From an uncultured Clostridia bacterium (GTDB lineage: Bacteria; Bacillota; Clostridia; UBA1381), in the NCBI GenBank assembly GCA_934476675.1, contig CAKSOE010000028.1, positions 1-42,436 of the forward strand: DNA of 42,436 nucleotides, in the 5' to 3' direction. Below are positions 7,683-16,961 of the stretch, in pieces. Position 1 is the first letter of the stretch; every line of letters starts with the position of its first letter. The notes below the pieces were generated by a model. It worked only from the letters and a program-made list of their open reading frames with translations, did no database searches and was not told the origin of the DNA. Position numbers and translations under genes: made by a program.

Positions 7683-10300
7683 TGAGATATATAAAGCGAA
7701 TATCTGCTGTTACACTGATAGTAACTTTCTTAATATCGTTGTGTATTGTACCGGCGGCAAATGCAAGTGATACATATACACAAAACGATATGAAACGATT
7801 TGAAGAAAATACTATGCTGCTTACCGGACTGGGAATAATGGAAAGCGGAAGAAAAGCGGCAACAACAATAACGCGAAGCGATTTTGCGGCAATTATATTG
7901 AGATTTTTGGGATATAACGATGATTCGTTTACGGCTTCAGATAAAGTATTTACGGATGTTCCGGATAAAACAAACCCAATATACGGAATGTATCAGCTGG
8001 GGTACATGATCGGACATGATGACGGAAGCTTTCGCCCGAATGATAATGTTACATTTGCCCAAGCGGTAAAGGTGATTGTAATGGCACTGAAATGTGATTT
8101 CTTGGCAGAAACTTACGGCGGTTACCCGAACGGATATGTTGACTGTGCGCGGCAAATCAATCTCACAAAGGATATATCTGTTGCCAATGATGCTCCAATT
8201 ACATACTTTATGCTTTCTCAGTTGGTTGTAAATGCTCTTACTGCAGACGGCATAATGAAGAAAAACGGTAACGGTGATTATGAAGTCAGTGATACATCTT
8301 GGCTCAAGAGTCAGTTTGACACAGAGAAGTATAAAGGAATTGTAACGGCTGCGCAGAATATCTCAATTACTGAAAACGGTGTTGAGAAAGAGGGTACTGT
8401 TACAATAGACAAAACGGTCTATACGGTGGATTTTGATTGCAGCAAATTTATCGGTTGTTCTGTTGAATTTTATGCAAACAGTGATGATAAAGTGATTTGC
8501 ATTACAGAGAAAAATACCAATAAGGCAGAATTTGCCGATTCGGATATATTGGGTTACAGCGGCAAGGTGTACACCGTATATACGGGAGAAAATAAAGAAA
8601 AGAAATATACTCTTGCGCAGGATTGCTATATTGTTTATAACGGATCTCCAGCAGAACATTTGACGGAGGAGGATATGTGCCCGGAGTATGGAAAAATAAC
8701 ACTTATAAGCAATGGTAATGACAGCAGTTACGATGTGGTTGTCATAGACAGTTATGATATTTACTGTACGAGCTACATTGATGCGGAAAATAAGAAAATT
8801 TATTATAAAAACTCCAACGGAAGTATTCTTGATTTTTCAAAAATTGCAGATGAGGATATAACGGTAAAAAATGCTGATGGTGTTGCCGCAGGCTTTGATG
8901 ACATACCGTCAGATTCGGTTATCCGTGTGAAAATAAACGAGAGCGGTTCAAAGGCGGAAATAATATACAGCACAAGAACTGTCCGCGGAAAAATTACAAG
9001 TGTATCAAAGAACGGATCAGACAGCGAAATTTACATTGACGGAGTAAAATATAAGCTTTTTAAGAAATTAGAGAACAGCTCGGATTTATACATAGGAAAA
9101 AGCGGTGTGTTCAGTCTTGACAGTGAGGGCTTGGTATGTAACATTTCGGATGGGGATGCGGCATATAATTACGGATATGTCCTGACGGCTTATGAGGATG
9201 AAACATATAGTGCTACAATGATGAGAATATTTGATTCAAACGGAAAAGCAGTGATCTATCCGCTTGCAAAAAAAGTTAAAACAGACGGGGTATCGGGTAA
9301 AAAACCGGAAGAGGTTGTAAAACTTTTGAATAAAAACGAAAGTATCAGACAGATTATCCGATACAAATTCAACGCAAAAAATGAGATAAGCGAAATTGAT
9401 ACATCATACAACAGTGCGTTTGATATGACGGCATTGCCGAAAAATTCCGAGGATGAAAACAGCTTACGCGTTATTTATTCGGGTACAACCCGTTACCTCA
9501 GCCAGATGCATAATTTTGCGGGTAAATTCAATGCAGGCGCCGATACTCTTATTTTTGTAATCCCGGGAGACGATTTGAAAGATTATCGTGTAAAACACGT
9601 TTCTGAAATACCGAATGATACCGAGTTTACAATGCAGGCATATTCGGATGATGAAAGCCAATTCTATGCCAAAGTTATCTTTACCGAGGATAAAAATATA
9701 AAAGGCGGAGGCGGAGATGAAACAATAGGGGTAATTGCCGATGCGGTGGATACGTTAGACGATGAGCAGGAGCCTGCAAAGGGGATTTCGTTCAGATCAA
9801 AGTATTTGTCACAGGATTTTCTTATGGAAGAGGATTTGGCAAATCCGTATCCGTATGATACATCTCAAAATCCGCAGTATGAAGTTGAAACAGGTGATAT
9901 TGTAGCAATTAAGTATTCGGAGAACACGGCGAATGAAGTTGCAATGATTTACGATTACAGCGAGAACTTCTTTCCGGCAGGCAGTGCATATCAGTTTATA
10001 CGGGCACATTATCATTATATATATGGTACGGTCTACTCGGTGGAAAAAGGATATGTAAATGTAACATGGAAGGATATTACCAAGGACGGTTCCCCCACAA
10101 TAGATGAAATAGAGACATTCAGTCTTGCTGATTTTGTGTCTATGTATAAGGTTTCTCCCGGCAGAAACGGAAAAACAACAGTTGAAAGGGCAACAGGAGG
10201 AGATATTATAGACTACAAAACGGCCGGCGATAACTGTTCAAAGGTATTTATTTCACAGGAGTGGGAGTATCCAAATTTACTTGTTATTTATGAGCAATAA
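7682..10300 (+). CDS. SLH-domain surface protein of unknown function
   Basis: The 872-residue product has a signal peptide (about residues 1-29, ending in AANAS). SLH repeats follow at about 34-77, 89-140 (FTDVPDKTNPIYGMYQLGYMIG...DDGSFRPNDNVT) and 155-200. Here the SLH repeats are N-terminal, unlike in the preceding gene. The remaining roughly 670 residues are beta-rich, with repeated 'V...G.I..V...' turns (for example YKGIVTAAQNISITENG, TRTVRGKITSVSKNG, YGTVYSVEKGYVNVTWKD) that resemble small beta-barrel repeats. No catalytic motif was recognised. The start codon overlaps the stop of the first SLH gene (TAATG), so the two are translationally coupled. It may be a wall-bound scaffold or assembly partner for the secreted proteins encoded downstream; that is inference. 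Confidence 0.8.
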   Translation: MRYIKRISAVTLIVTFLISLCIVPAANASDTYTQNDMKRFEENTMLLTGLGIMESGRKAATTITRSDFAAIILRFLGYNDDSFTASDKVFTDVPDKTNPIYGMYQLGYMIGHDDGSFRPNDNVTFAQAVKVIVMALKCDFLAETYGGYPNGYVDCARQINLTKDISVANDAPITYFMLSQLVVNALTADGIMKKNGNGDYEVSDTSWLKSQFDTEKYKGIVTAAQNISITENGVEKEGTVTIDKTVYTVDFDCSKFIGCSVEFYANSDDKVICITEKNTNKAEFADSDILGYSGKVYTVYTGENKEKKYTLAQDCYIVYNGSPAEHLTEEDMCPEYGKITLISNGNDSSYDVVVIDSYDIYCTSYIDAENKKIYYKNSNGSILDFSKIADEDITVKNADGVAAGFDDIPSDSVIRVKINESGSKAEIIYSTRTVRGKITSVSKNGSDSEIYIDGVKYKLFKKLENSSDLYIGKSGVFSLDSEGLVCNISDGDAAYNYGYVLTAYEDETYSATMMRIFDSNGKAVIYPLAKKVKTDGVSGKKPEEVVKLLNKNESIRQIIRYKFNAKNEISEIDTSYNSAFDMTALPKNSEDENSLRVIYSGTTRYLSQMHNFAGKFNAGADTLIFVIPGDDLKDYRVKHVSEIPNDTEFTMQAYSDDESQFYAKVIFTEDKNIKGGGGDETIGVIADAVDTLDDEQEPAKGISFRSKYLSQDFLMEEDLANPYPYDTSQNPQYEVETGDIVAIKYSENTANEVAMIYDYSENFFPAGSAYQFIRAHYHYIYGTVYSVEKGYVNVTWKDITKDGSPTIDEIETFSLADFVSMYKVSPGRNGKTTVERATGGDIIDYKTAGDNCSKVFISQEWEYPNLLVIYEQ

Positions 10301-10333
10301 GTGAGCGGTGTGTGCATACAGGAGGTATATAAA

Positions 10334-13300
10334 TTGAAAAAAATAGTTTTAAGAATAATATCTGCGATTGCGGCAATGTCAATTATTACACCCATGGTAG
10401 GAGCAGCCGATACCGCAAAAGCAAGTATCAAAGATGACGACAGCGAAGTCAAGACATATTACAATGAAATAGGATATTCGCCTTCGAAATTGGCTGATGA
10501 CGGCGGCAGACTGAGAATTTCCGCATGGGATTTTGCGCAGATGGGCGGAGAGGTGAATACGATTGATTCACATAATAAAGCTCTTGAATTCAGAGATACG
10601 AGCAGCGAACTTCCTGTGACGGGTGAAAGAAAGTTTGAAGCGGCAACATACGGAGAACTTGACTGGTACTTTGAAATCAGTATTGGCGGCGGAATTACCG
10701 ACGGAACAACCGCGCTCAGAAGCGGGGAAAACAATGCTGTTCTTTTGGGATATGACGGTCAGTGGATATGGGCACAAACACCTGTCGGAAAAAAGGAACT
10801 GATGAGGTATAAGGAAGATGTGTCGTATTTGGTATATGCGCATATTAATCTTGATACAAAGAAACTTGATATCTATATAGATCACAAAAGATACGCAAGG
10901 AATCTGGATTTGTTAGAGAGTAATGTGGACAATTTCTATATTTCCACGGGAAATAAAAGTACAGGTACTTTGCTTCTTGAAAGAACAAATTTCAGCCTGA
11001 AGCGCGGTTACTGGATTGATGAAACTTTTGGCAGAGGCAGCGGAAGCATACTTCCGGCAGATTGGAAAATGAAGACGACAGATACATCGGGAAATGCATC
11101 GGATGCATCGGTATATTTTGATTCCCTGCGAGGAATAACGGTTGATTCGAAATCCGGAAGGACAGAACTTACAAAAACTTTTGAAAATAAAACAAGAGAT
11201 TTTACAACGGAATTCTATCTGCGCCAGCTGGAAGGATGCAACAGTACTTATGTTGAACTGAGCGGAAAAGGAAATACGGTACTAAAGTTGTCGGCTGACA
11301 ATAATTCATTTTATTATCAGGATGCATCGGGAAATAACATAAAATTCTATGACAAATACAAAAAAGATTTGTTCTATATATTTTGGGCAGATGTAAAATT
11401 CTCGAAAGGAACTTTTGATTTGTATCTGGAAGATAAAAAAATAGTGTTCGATGCACCGCTTGCGGCAAATGCAAAGTCTGTTGATACATTTAAGGCTGTG
11501 GGCGAAAAGAACAGCGGAACTTTCCATTTATCGGAAGTAAAAATATATCCTATTGAAAAAATTGATGACTATGTACCTAAGCCGCAAAAGGTTTCGAGTG
11601 ACGGTGTTGATATAGGTATGCAGTACTTTGGACTGTGGAATGAAGGCGGACATTTCGGCTGGGATTGGGTGAACGATTCCGAATTTCGCCGGCCGCTTGA
11701 CGGTTTTTATGACGAAGACAGTCCCGAACATTGGGATTGGCAAATAAAATACTGGTTAGAGCATGGTATTGATTACGTTGCTCCGTGCTGGTATGCACGC
11801 GGTGAATGGGCGCTTGCCTCCGAAAAGGTGCGTACACCATTCTTTAAGGCGAAATATTCAAACCAAATGAGATATGCGCTGCTTATGGAGACAAAAGACT
11901 GGGGCACATGGACAACCGACAAGGCAGGCGCAGATAAATGGCTGAATGATGTCGGACGTCAGATGATAGAATACTATTTTAAGGATGACAGATATTATAC
12001 AAACGGCGGTAGACCGGTTGTGTTTATGTTTGGATGGGAACAGTTCCGCAATGCTTTCGGTGCGAATATAGACTATGTTTTCGAATCCCTGGACAAAATG
12101 TGTGAAGATGAGAAGATCGGCAAACCGATGTTTATCATGCATTTCGGAGATGAATTTGAAAAATGGACAACTTCACTTGAGGAAGCGCAGGAAATTAATG
12201 CGGACGGATTTTTCCATTATAGCTTGGGAAGATGGCCGGAGAAGGCGAATGAAATTAATGCCACTCATGCAGAGATAGCCAATACAAGCAAAAACAAGAA
12301 GGGTGAGCAGATGGTCTATGTACCGACCGTATCCCAGGGTTTTGATAACTATGCATGGAATGACGAAGTCGGTTATGACCTGGACGGCAAGATGGTGGAA
12401 AAATCCCTGAAGCTTTGCCAGCCGATTCTCGACAAGTCCACCAAGGGGACAGAATTGACCCCGATGCTGAATCTTGCGACATGGAATGAGTACGGTGAGG
12501 GTCACTATTTCTCACCCAGCACGGGGTACGGATTCTCTATGCTTGACGCAGTCAGAGATGTATATGTGAAACCGAAAGACAATGTTCCGCATAATGACAT
12601 AACACCGACTGAGAAACAGCAGGATAGATTCAATAATCTCTATCCGGCAGGAAGAACAACCCGTGTGCGTGAAAAAAATGTAGGGGAAACTCCTGCCGAA
12701 ACCGCTAAAAGTAAGTATTTGTGGGAATTTAACAATTCATCGGATTTAGGGTGGAAAGAGATGACAACCGTGCCGGGGACGGTGGATAACGGAGTATGGA
12801 AACTTTCTACCGACGGAAATGCGGTAATTAAACTGACAGATGCAGGGGTCGATACTTCCGCTGTTACACATATACGGATAAGAATGAAGAATAAGAGCAG
12901 CGCTTATCAGATTTCAACCGATTTTAAGACGAAGTACTGGAACACGGCACAGCAGAACAGGACGATTCACACATATTTATGGGATCGTAACAAGACAGAT
13001 AGTGATGGCTTTTCCGATGTATATATACCGGTAGGAGAATATACGGAGTTTTGGCGCGGAGTTTTGGAGGAACTGGAATTCCAGTTTGTAGGAAGTACTG
13101 CCGGGGAAGCAATTGATATAGAATCAATTGCATTTATGGCTCTTCCACGCAGTAAGGATATAAGTGTATGGCTGGACGGATATACAAGTGATGATGACGT
13201 GCAATATGATAAAGACGGTATACCGATGCTTCCGCTGCGAAGTGTTACCGAGAAATGGCGCGGACAGGTATATTATGATAATTTGACCGGAAAAACATAT

Positions 13301-14476
13301 GTGAAAAATGGTGAAGATATGACCGTTTTTGTCCCCGGAGATGACAATATTACAATCAACGGTGTCAATCAAAAAATAAGAAATACGGCATACATAGATG
13401 ACGGCAAAATGTGGGTAAATGCAGAATTGCTTGCTGCTATGTTTTCAAAATATGCAATATGGGACCCGAACGCAAAATTGCTTTCGCTTACGGATAAGTC
13501 AAGCGAATATATCTTCGAACGTGATAACAGTGAGCGAAAGAAATTGTGGTCGGAGGAATTTGATACCCTGGGTAATATACTCTATACGAAGCACATGGAT
13601 GGCTTGACCGTGAGTGACGGAGTGGCGTCATATACCGTGTCCGGTGATGACCCGCAGTTTGCAATGAATATTCCGTCCGCTGATCTTACGGGTGTAAAAT
13701 GCATATCTGTCGGTATAAAAACGAGCAAAGCATTTAATATGCAGATATTCTATCAGACAACAAATGCTGTCGGTATAAGCGAAGAACATTCGATGTGGAA
13801 GAATGTTCCTGTAACCGATGATGTTTCGGAGGTTGTTATAGATGTGTCGGCAATTGCGGGATTTTCGGGCAAGCTGACATGGATGCGTCTTGATAGCGGA
13901 GATCAGGCAGGTACGGAGTGTCAGCTCGATTATATAAGAGTATACGGAGACTATGAAACCGCTATGACTGAGGAGGAGCTTGCGAAGCGTGTTGATTGCC
14001 GTACCGAAACAAGCGAGGGCATTGTATGGAATTTCGATGTAAATACAAAGCGTGACGGTTGGGCGATGAGCAAATCTTTGGCAAATGCAAAAATCAGCGG
14101 CGGTGTTCTGACAGCCGATGTTATAAACAGGAAACCGTTTTTTGTTACGGAAGAGGCAAATCTGGGTATAGATACATCAAATTATGATAAGGTAAGTTTT
14201 TGTATAAGGAATGCCACTCCGTCAACTTTGGCAAAAGTGTACTTTATAACAAAAGAGAGTCCGGCATGGTCGGAAGATAAATGTGTTGAGGTAAGCGTGG
14301 AAAAAAATGATGCGCTTCATATGGCATATACCGCAGACATGTCATCAAATCCGGCATGGTCGGGGACACTAAAAGGATTGCGGATTGAATTGACGGGAAT
14401 AGATGATTTTGATGAAGCAATGCAAATCGGACTTGACTTTGTAAAGGTGCTGAAAAATTTACCGGCAAAGCAATAA
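10334..14476 (+). CDS. Large secreted GH99/WbsX-like multidomain protein
   Basis: Translation most likely starts at TTG: AGGAGGT lies 7 bases upstream and the following residues form a signal peptide ending near GAADT. The 1380-residue product then has two LamG/concanavalin-like beta-sandwiches (about 35-230 and 265-415). A GH99-like/WbsX-like TIM-barrel follows (about 425-745), with MQYFGLWNEGGHFGWDW, HGIDYVAPCWYARGEW and the terminal WNEYGEGHYFSPS motif. After it come a beta-sandwich (about 794-938), a copper-amine-oxidase-N-like 'stalk' domain (about 939-1055, MLPLRSVTEKW) and two more beta-sandwiches (about 1073-1205 and 1230-1378). The last three sandwiches share a terminal 'L..L.......G..iDiefI.v' pattern typical of carbohydrate-binding modules. 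WbsX-type domains include endo-acting glycosidases such as GH99, so polysaccharide cleavage is likely but unproven. It has no SLH repeat and may bind the wall through partners. Confidence 0.8.
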   Translation: MKKIVLRIISAIAAMSIITPMVGAADTAKASIKDDDSEVKTYYNEIGYSPSKLADDGGRLRISAWDFAQMGGEVNTIDSHNKALEFRDTSSELPVTGERKFEAATYGELDWYFEISIGGGITDGTTALRSGENNAVLLGYDGQWIWAQTPVGKKELMRYKEDVSYLVYAHINLDTKKLDIYIDHKRYARNLDLLESNVDNFYISTGNKSTGTLLLERTNFSLKRGYWIDETFGRGSGSILPADWKMKTTDTSGNASDASVYFDSLRGITVDSKSGRTELTKTFENKTRDFTTEFYLRQLEGCNSTYVELSGKGNTVLKLSADNNSFYYQDASGNNIKFYDKYKKDLFYIFWADVKFSKGTFDLYLEDKKIVFDAPLAANAKSVDTFKAVGEKNSGTFHLSEVKIYPIEKIDDYVPKPQKVSSDGVDIGMQYFGLWNEGGHFGWDWVNDSEFRRPLDGFYDEDSPEHWDWQIKYWLEHGIDYVAPCWYARGEWALASEKVRTPFFKAKYSNQMRYALLMETKDWGTWTTDKAGADKWLNDVGRQMIEYYFKDDRYYTNGGRPVVFMFGWEQFRNAFGANIDYVFESLDKMCEDEKIGKPMFIMHFGDEFEKWTTSLEEAQEINADGFFHYSLGRWPEKANEINATHAEIANTSKNKKGEQMVYVPTVSQGFDNYAWNDEVGYDLDGKMVEKSLKLCQPILDKSTKGTELTPMLNLATWNEYGEGHYFSPSTGYGFSMLDAVRDVYVKPKDNVPHNDITPTEKQQDRFNNLYPAGRTTRVREKNVGETPAETAKSKYLWEFNNSSDLGWKEMTTVPGTVDNGVWKLSTDGNAVIKLTDAGVDTSAVTHIRIRMKNKSSAYQISTDFKTKYWNTAQQNRTIHTYLWDRNKTDSDGFSDVYIPVGEYTEFWRGVLEELEFQFVGSTAGEAIDIESIAFMALPRSKDISVWLDGYTSDDDVQYDKDGIPMLPLRSVTEKWRGQVYYDNLTGKTYVKNGEDMTVFVPGDDNITINGVNQKIRNTAYIDDGKMWVNAELLAAMFSKYAIWDPNAKLLSLTDKSSEYIFERDNSERKKLWSEEFDTLGNILYTKHMDGLTVSDGVASYTVSGDDPQFAMNIPSADLTGVKCISVGIKTSKAFNMQIFYQTTNAVGISEEHSMWKNVPVTDDVSEVVIDVSAIAGFSGKLTWMRLDSGDQAGTECQLDYIRVYGDYETAMTEEELAKRVDCRTETSEGIVWNFDVNTKRDGWAMSKSLANAKISGGVLTADVINRKPFFVTEEANLGIDTSNYDKVSFCIRNATPSTLAKVYFITKESPAWSEDKCVEVSVEKNDALHMAYTADMSSNPAWSGTLKGLRIELTGIDDFDEAMQIGLDFVKVLKNLPAKQ

Positions 14477-14488
14477 AGGAGTATTTAT

Positions 14489-16750
14489 ATGAATGTATTT
14501 AAAACTCTTTTGAAGAAGGCTTGCGAGGCTGCTGTTTCGGTAAGCATACTGCTTTGCTGCGGTATTATTTCGGTATCTGCTCAAAGTGATTTTAAGGCAT
14601 ATATCCCTGATACGGAAAATGCCGGTATAGTCAGCGGCTGGGAGGGTAAAACCCTTCCGCTGACCGATACATATAAACCCGGAGATTATCTGCAAAGAGT
14701 AATAAAGTTTAAGGACGGCAGCTGGTGGGGACTTCAACTTAAAAGAGAAAACAATGCCGATGTAAGCAACTGGGGAAGCCCCGGATATAAATATGATGAT
14801 AATCGGCATACCGTTGAAGTGTTGTTGCCGGATTCCGCTGCTCAATGGCCTAATTTCTATTATCACCCCGCAAAGCCGATAAAGGCGTCAGATGTAAAAT
14901 ATATTGTGATTGGACTGTATTCGAGCCGTGATATGGATCTTTGTATGTTTCCGACTTATGAGGCGGCGGATGAGTACGCATCGGGGGCGGAAAACCGTTT
15001 GGTGGCACTGAACGTAAAAAAAGGTTATCATGAGTACTTTATAAATGTTGAGGATACAAACCGCAGCCTGAATTGGATAAACAGTGATATGCCGGAGTAT
15101 GATTACTTCAGATTTTATGATATGGCGGGACAAAAGGAAAAACCGGCAACACTCATATTTTCATACATAAGGTTTGTAAACGACGAATATAAAGGGACTT
15201 TGCAAGGCACGGAAATTAGCGGCATACAAGTAAAAGACGGTATAATCGGATATGATACGGAGAATAATATTCTGGATTTTGTATTTTCGTATGAACTGGA
15301 TTCAGAGTCTGTATCATGGTCAACTATTACGTTAAACGGCTCTCCGGTAAAAAATATTATAACAGATAATACCAAAAGTGACCGTTTTCGTGTAGATTTA
15401 GGCAATCTTGATCACAATACGGAATATACGGTACATTTTAAAAATCTGAAAAGTGCTGACGGCATGGCAGTCGATGAAACATTTACGTTTACAACGGTGC
15501 AGACTCAAAGAAAAAATATTGAAGCATACATACCGTATTCCGAGCATGACGGAGTAAAAAACAGCTGGAGCGGTAAATATTCTCCGATTAATACTCCTGA
15601 TTTTTCGGAGTACAGTAATCGCTGTATATACTTTGAAGACGGCAGCTGGTGGGGCTGGAAAACGGAAAAAGACGGAGATGTATCGGTGTGGGCAAGCGCC
15701 ATGTACCAATATGATTCGGAAACCGAGACTGTCGGCATCAATCTTCCCGAGGACGCCGACCATTGGCCGCATTTTTACTATCGTCCGTCGGATACCGTAA
15801 AATCATGGGAAACCGCATATATAGTTGCCGGAATTTATGCAAGCCGTGATATGGAAATATATATGTATCCTGTGAATCGGAAGTCTGACGAAAATGTACA
15901 GGGCAGCGCGGATAATGTCGTTGTATTCAAACTGAAAAGCGGTTATCATGAGTATATTATAAGCCTTAATGACAAAAGTTGTGTAAACGGCTGGTATAAT
16001 GGCGGTGAATATGACTATTTTCATTTCTATGATATTGACGGAACAGCGGAACGGGGATCTGAGGTGAGATTTTCGTATCTGTGTTTTGCGGGAGACGATT
16101 ATAAAGGCTTTCTTAACCAGACTGACTATCGCGGAAGGTTTGTCGCAGACGGAATAAGAAATTATGACTGTGAAAATACGGTGATTGATTTTGTATTTCT
16201 TGATGATTTGGATATGAATACGGTAACTCAGCAATCGGTGACGGTTAACGGGAAGAATGCTGCATGGGTTATGCAGGATACGGCAAGTGAAAACCGTATT
16301 CGTGTCAATCTCGGAAAACTGTCCGACAATACAAAATATACCGTCAGATTTTCAGGTATAAGCAATGCTGACGGCAATTCGGTAAATGAGGAATTTGTAT
16401 TCAGTACGGGTGATGCAGAACAAGTAAAACTGAGGCTTTTAAAGAACTACGGAACTGACCGATGTGAAGAAATAACTGAGAACACTGATATTTCGGGGCA
16501 AACGGTAAGCGCTGTGTGCAGCGGACTTGGCAGTCAAGACGAAAAAATCTGCAGTATTATAATTGCTTTATATAAAGACGGCATTTTACAAAGTGTGAAA
16601 AAGGAGGATATATCACCGTTAAATAGGGATACTTCCTCAGAATACAGCGTATCGGTGAATGTTCCGAAAGATGACGGAAAATATGAAGTAAGTGCATTTT
16701 GTTGGGAAAATGTGTTGCAAAAACCGATTTGCGAAGCTGTAAAAAGGTAA
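14489..16750 (+). CDS. Secreted protein with two DGSWWG/FYYHPA modules
   Basis: The 753-residue product has a signal peptide (about residues 1-32, ending in SVSAQS) after an AAAGGAG ribosome site. It then holds two copies of an approximately 300-residue unit (about 32-335 and 345-640). Each unit is a roughly 200-residue domain with the landmarks F.DGSWWG, W.SP.Y.YD, QWP.FYYHPA, YIV.G.YSSRDM, GYHEY.I, YDYF.FYD and FSY..FVNDDYKG, followed by a roughly 90-residue Ig-like domain of the Big_5/SbsA type (TVNG..., RVNLG.L..NTEYTV.F, ending FTFTT). A C-terminal domain (about 650-753; LYKDGIL, YEVSAFCWE) is shared with the gene at 16962. The family is not recognised. The many surface Trp and Tyr residues suggest glycan binding, which is inference. 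It is the last gene before the terminator at 16765. Confidence 0.8.
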   Translation: MNVFKTLLKKACEAAVSVSILLCCGIISVSAQSDFKAYIPDTENAGIVSGWEGKTLPLTDTYKPGDYLQRVIKFKDGSWWGLQLKRENNADVSNWGSPGYKYDDNRHTVEVLLPDSAAQWPNFYYHPAKPIKASDVKYIVIGLYSSRDMDLCMFPTYEAADEYASGAENRLVALNVKKGYHEYFINVEDTNRSLNWINSDMPEYDYFRFYDMAGQKEKPATLIFSYIRFVNDEYKGTLQGTEISGIQVKDGIIGYDTENNILDFVFSYELDSESVSWSTITLNGSPVKNIITDNTKSDRFRVDLGNLDHNTEYTVHFKNLKSADGMAVDETFTFTTVQTQRKNIEAYIPYSEHDGVKNSWSGKYSPINTPDFSEYSNRCIYFEDGSWWGWKTEKDGDVSVWASAMYQYDSETETVGINLPEDADHWPHFYYRPSDTVKSWETAYIVAGIYASRDMEIYMYPVNRKSDENVQGSADNVVVFKLKSGYHEYIISLNDKSCVNGWYNGGEYDYFHFYDIDGTAERGSEVRFSYLCFAGDDYKGFLNQTDYRGRFVADGIRNYDCENTVIDFVFLDDLDMNTVTQQSVTVNGKNAAWVMQDTASENRIRVNLGKLSDNTKYTVRFSGISNADGNSVNEEFVFSTGDAEQVKLRLLKNYGTDRCEEITENTDISGQTVSAVCSGLGSQDEKICSIIIALYKDGILQSVKKEDISPLNRDTSSEYSVSVNVPKDDGKYEVSAFCWENVLQKPICEAVKR

Positions 16751-16764
16751 ATATATAAAATTAT

Positions 16765-16806
16765 AACACATCGTATGAGAAAAACGTTCTGTACGATGTG
16801 TTTTTT
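16765..16806 (+). terminator. Rho-independent terminator of the first surface operon
   Basis: An 11-base perfect stem starting AACACATCGTA, with further internal pairing AGAA/TTCT, is followed by six T. It lies 14 bases after the stop codon. Confidence 0.85.
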
Positions 16807-16874
16807 GGTGGTTATATATAAAAGAAAATTTTGAAACAACTAATATCAAGACGGGAAAACCAATATCATGACTA

Positions 16875-16903
16875 TTGAAATTAATGCTGAAGTAATTTAT
16901 ACT
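16875..16903 (+). promoter_or_regulatory. Promoter of the second surface/transport operon
   Basis: TTGAAA and TATACT are separated by exactly 17 bases, between the upstream terminator and the start at 16962. GACTATTGAAA (16870-16880) is identical to the sequence at the first surface-operon promoter. Confidence 0.65.
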
Positions 16904-16914
16904 AATTATAGATT

Positions 16915-16928
16915 AGAAAACGCTTAAG
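16915..16928 (+). promoter_or_regulatory. Possible catabolite-responsive (cre-like) site
   Basis: AGAAAACGCTTAAG matches about 11 of 14 positions of the CcpA cre consensus and lies about 12 bases downstream of the -10, a position where CcpA would repress. The outer bases deviate, so this is tentative. Confidence 0.3.
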
Positions 16929-16961
16929 AATATGTAAAAAAAATGAACGGAGGGTTTTAGG

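Noticed and set aside
10459..12515. Several minus-strand open frames of 70-110 codons under the GH99-like gene
   Set aside because: They are shadows of a long coding sequence, with no ribosome sites and Cys/His/Ser-rich compositions.
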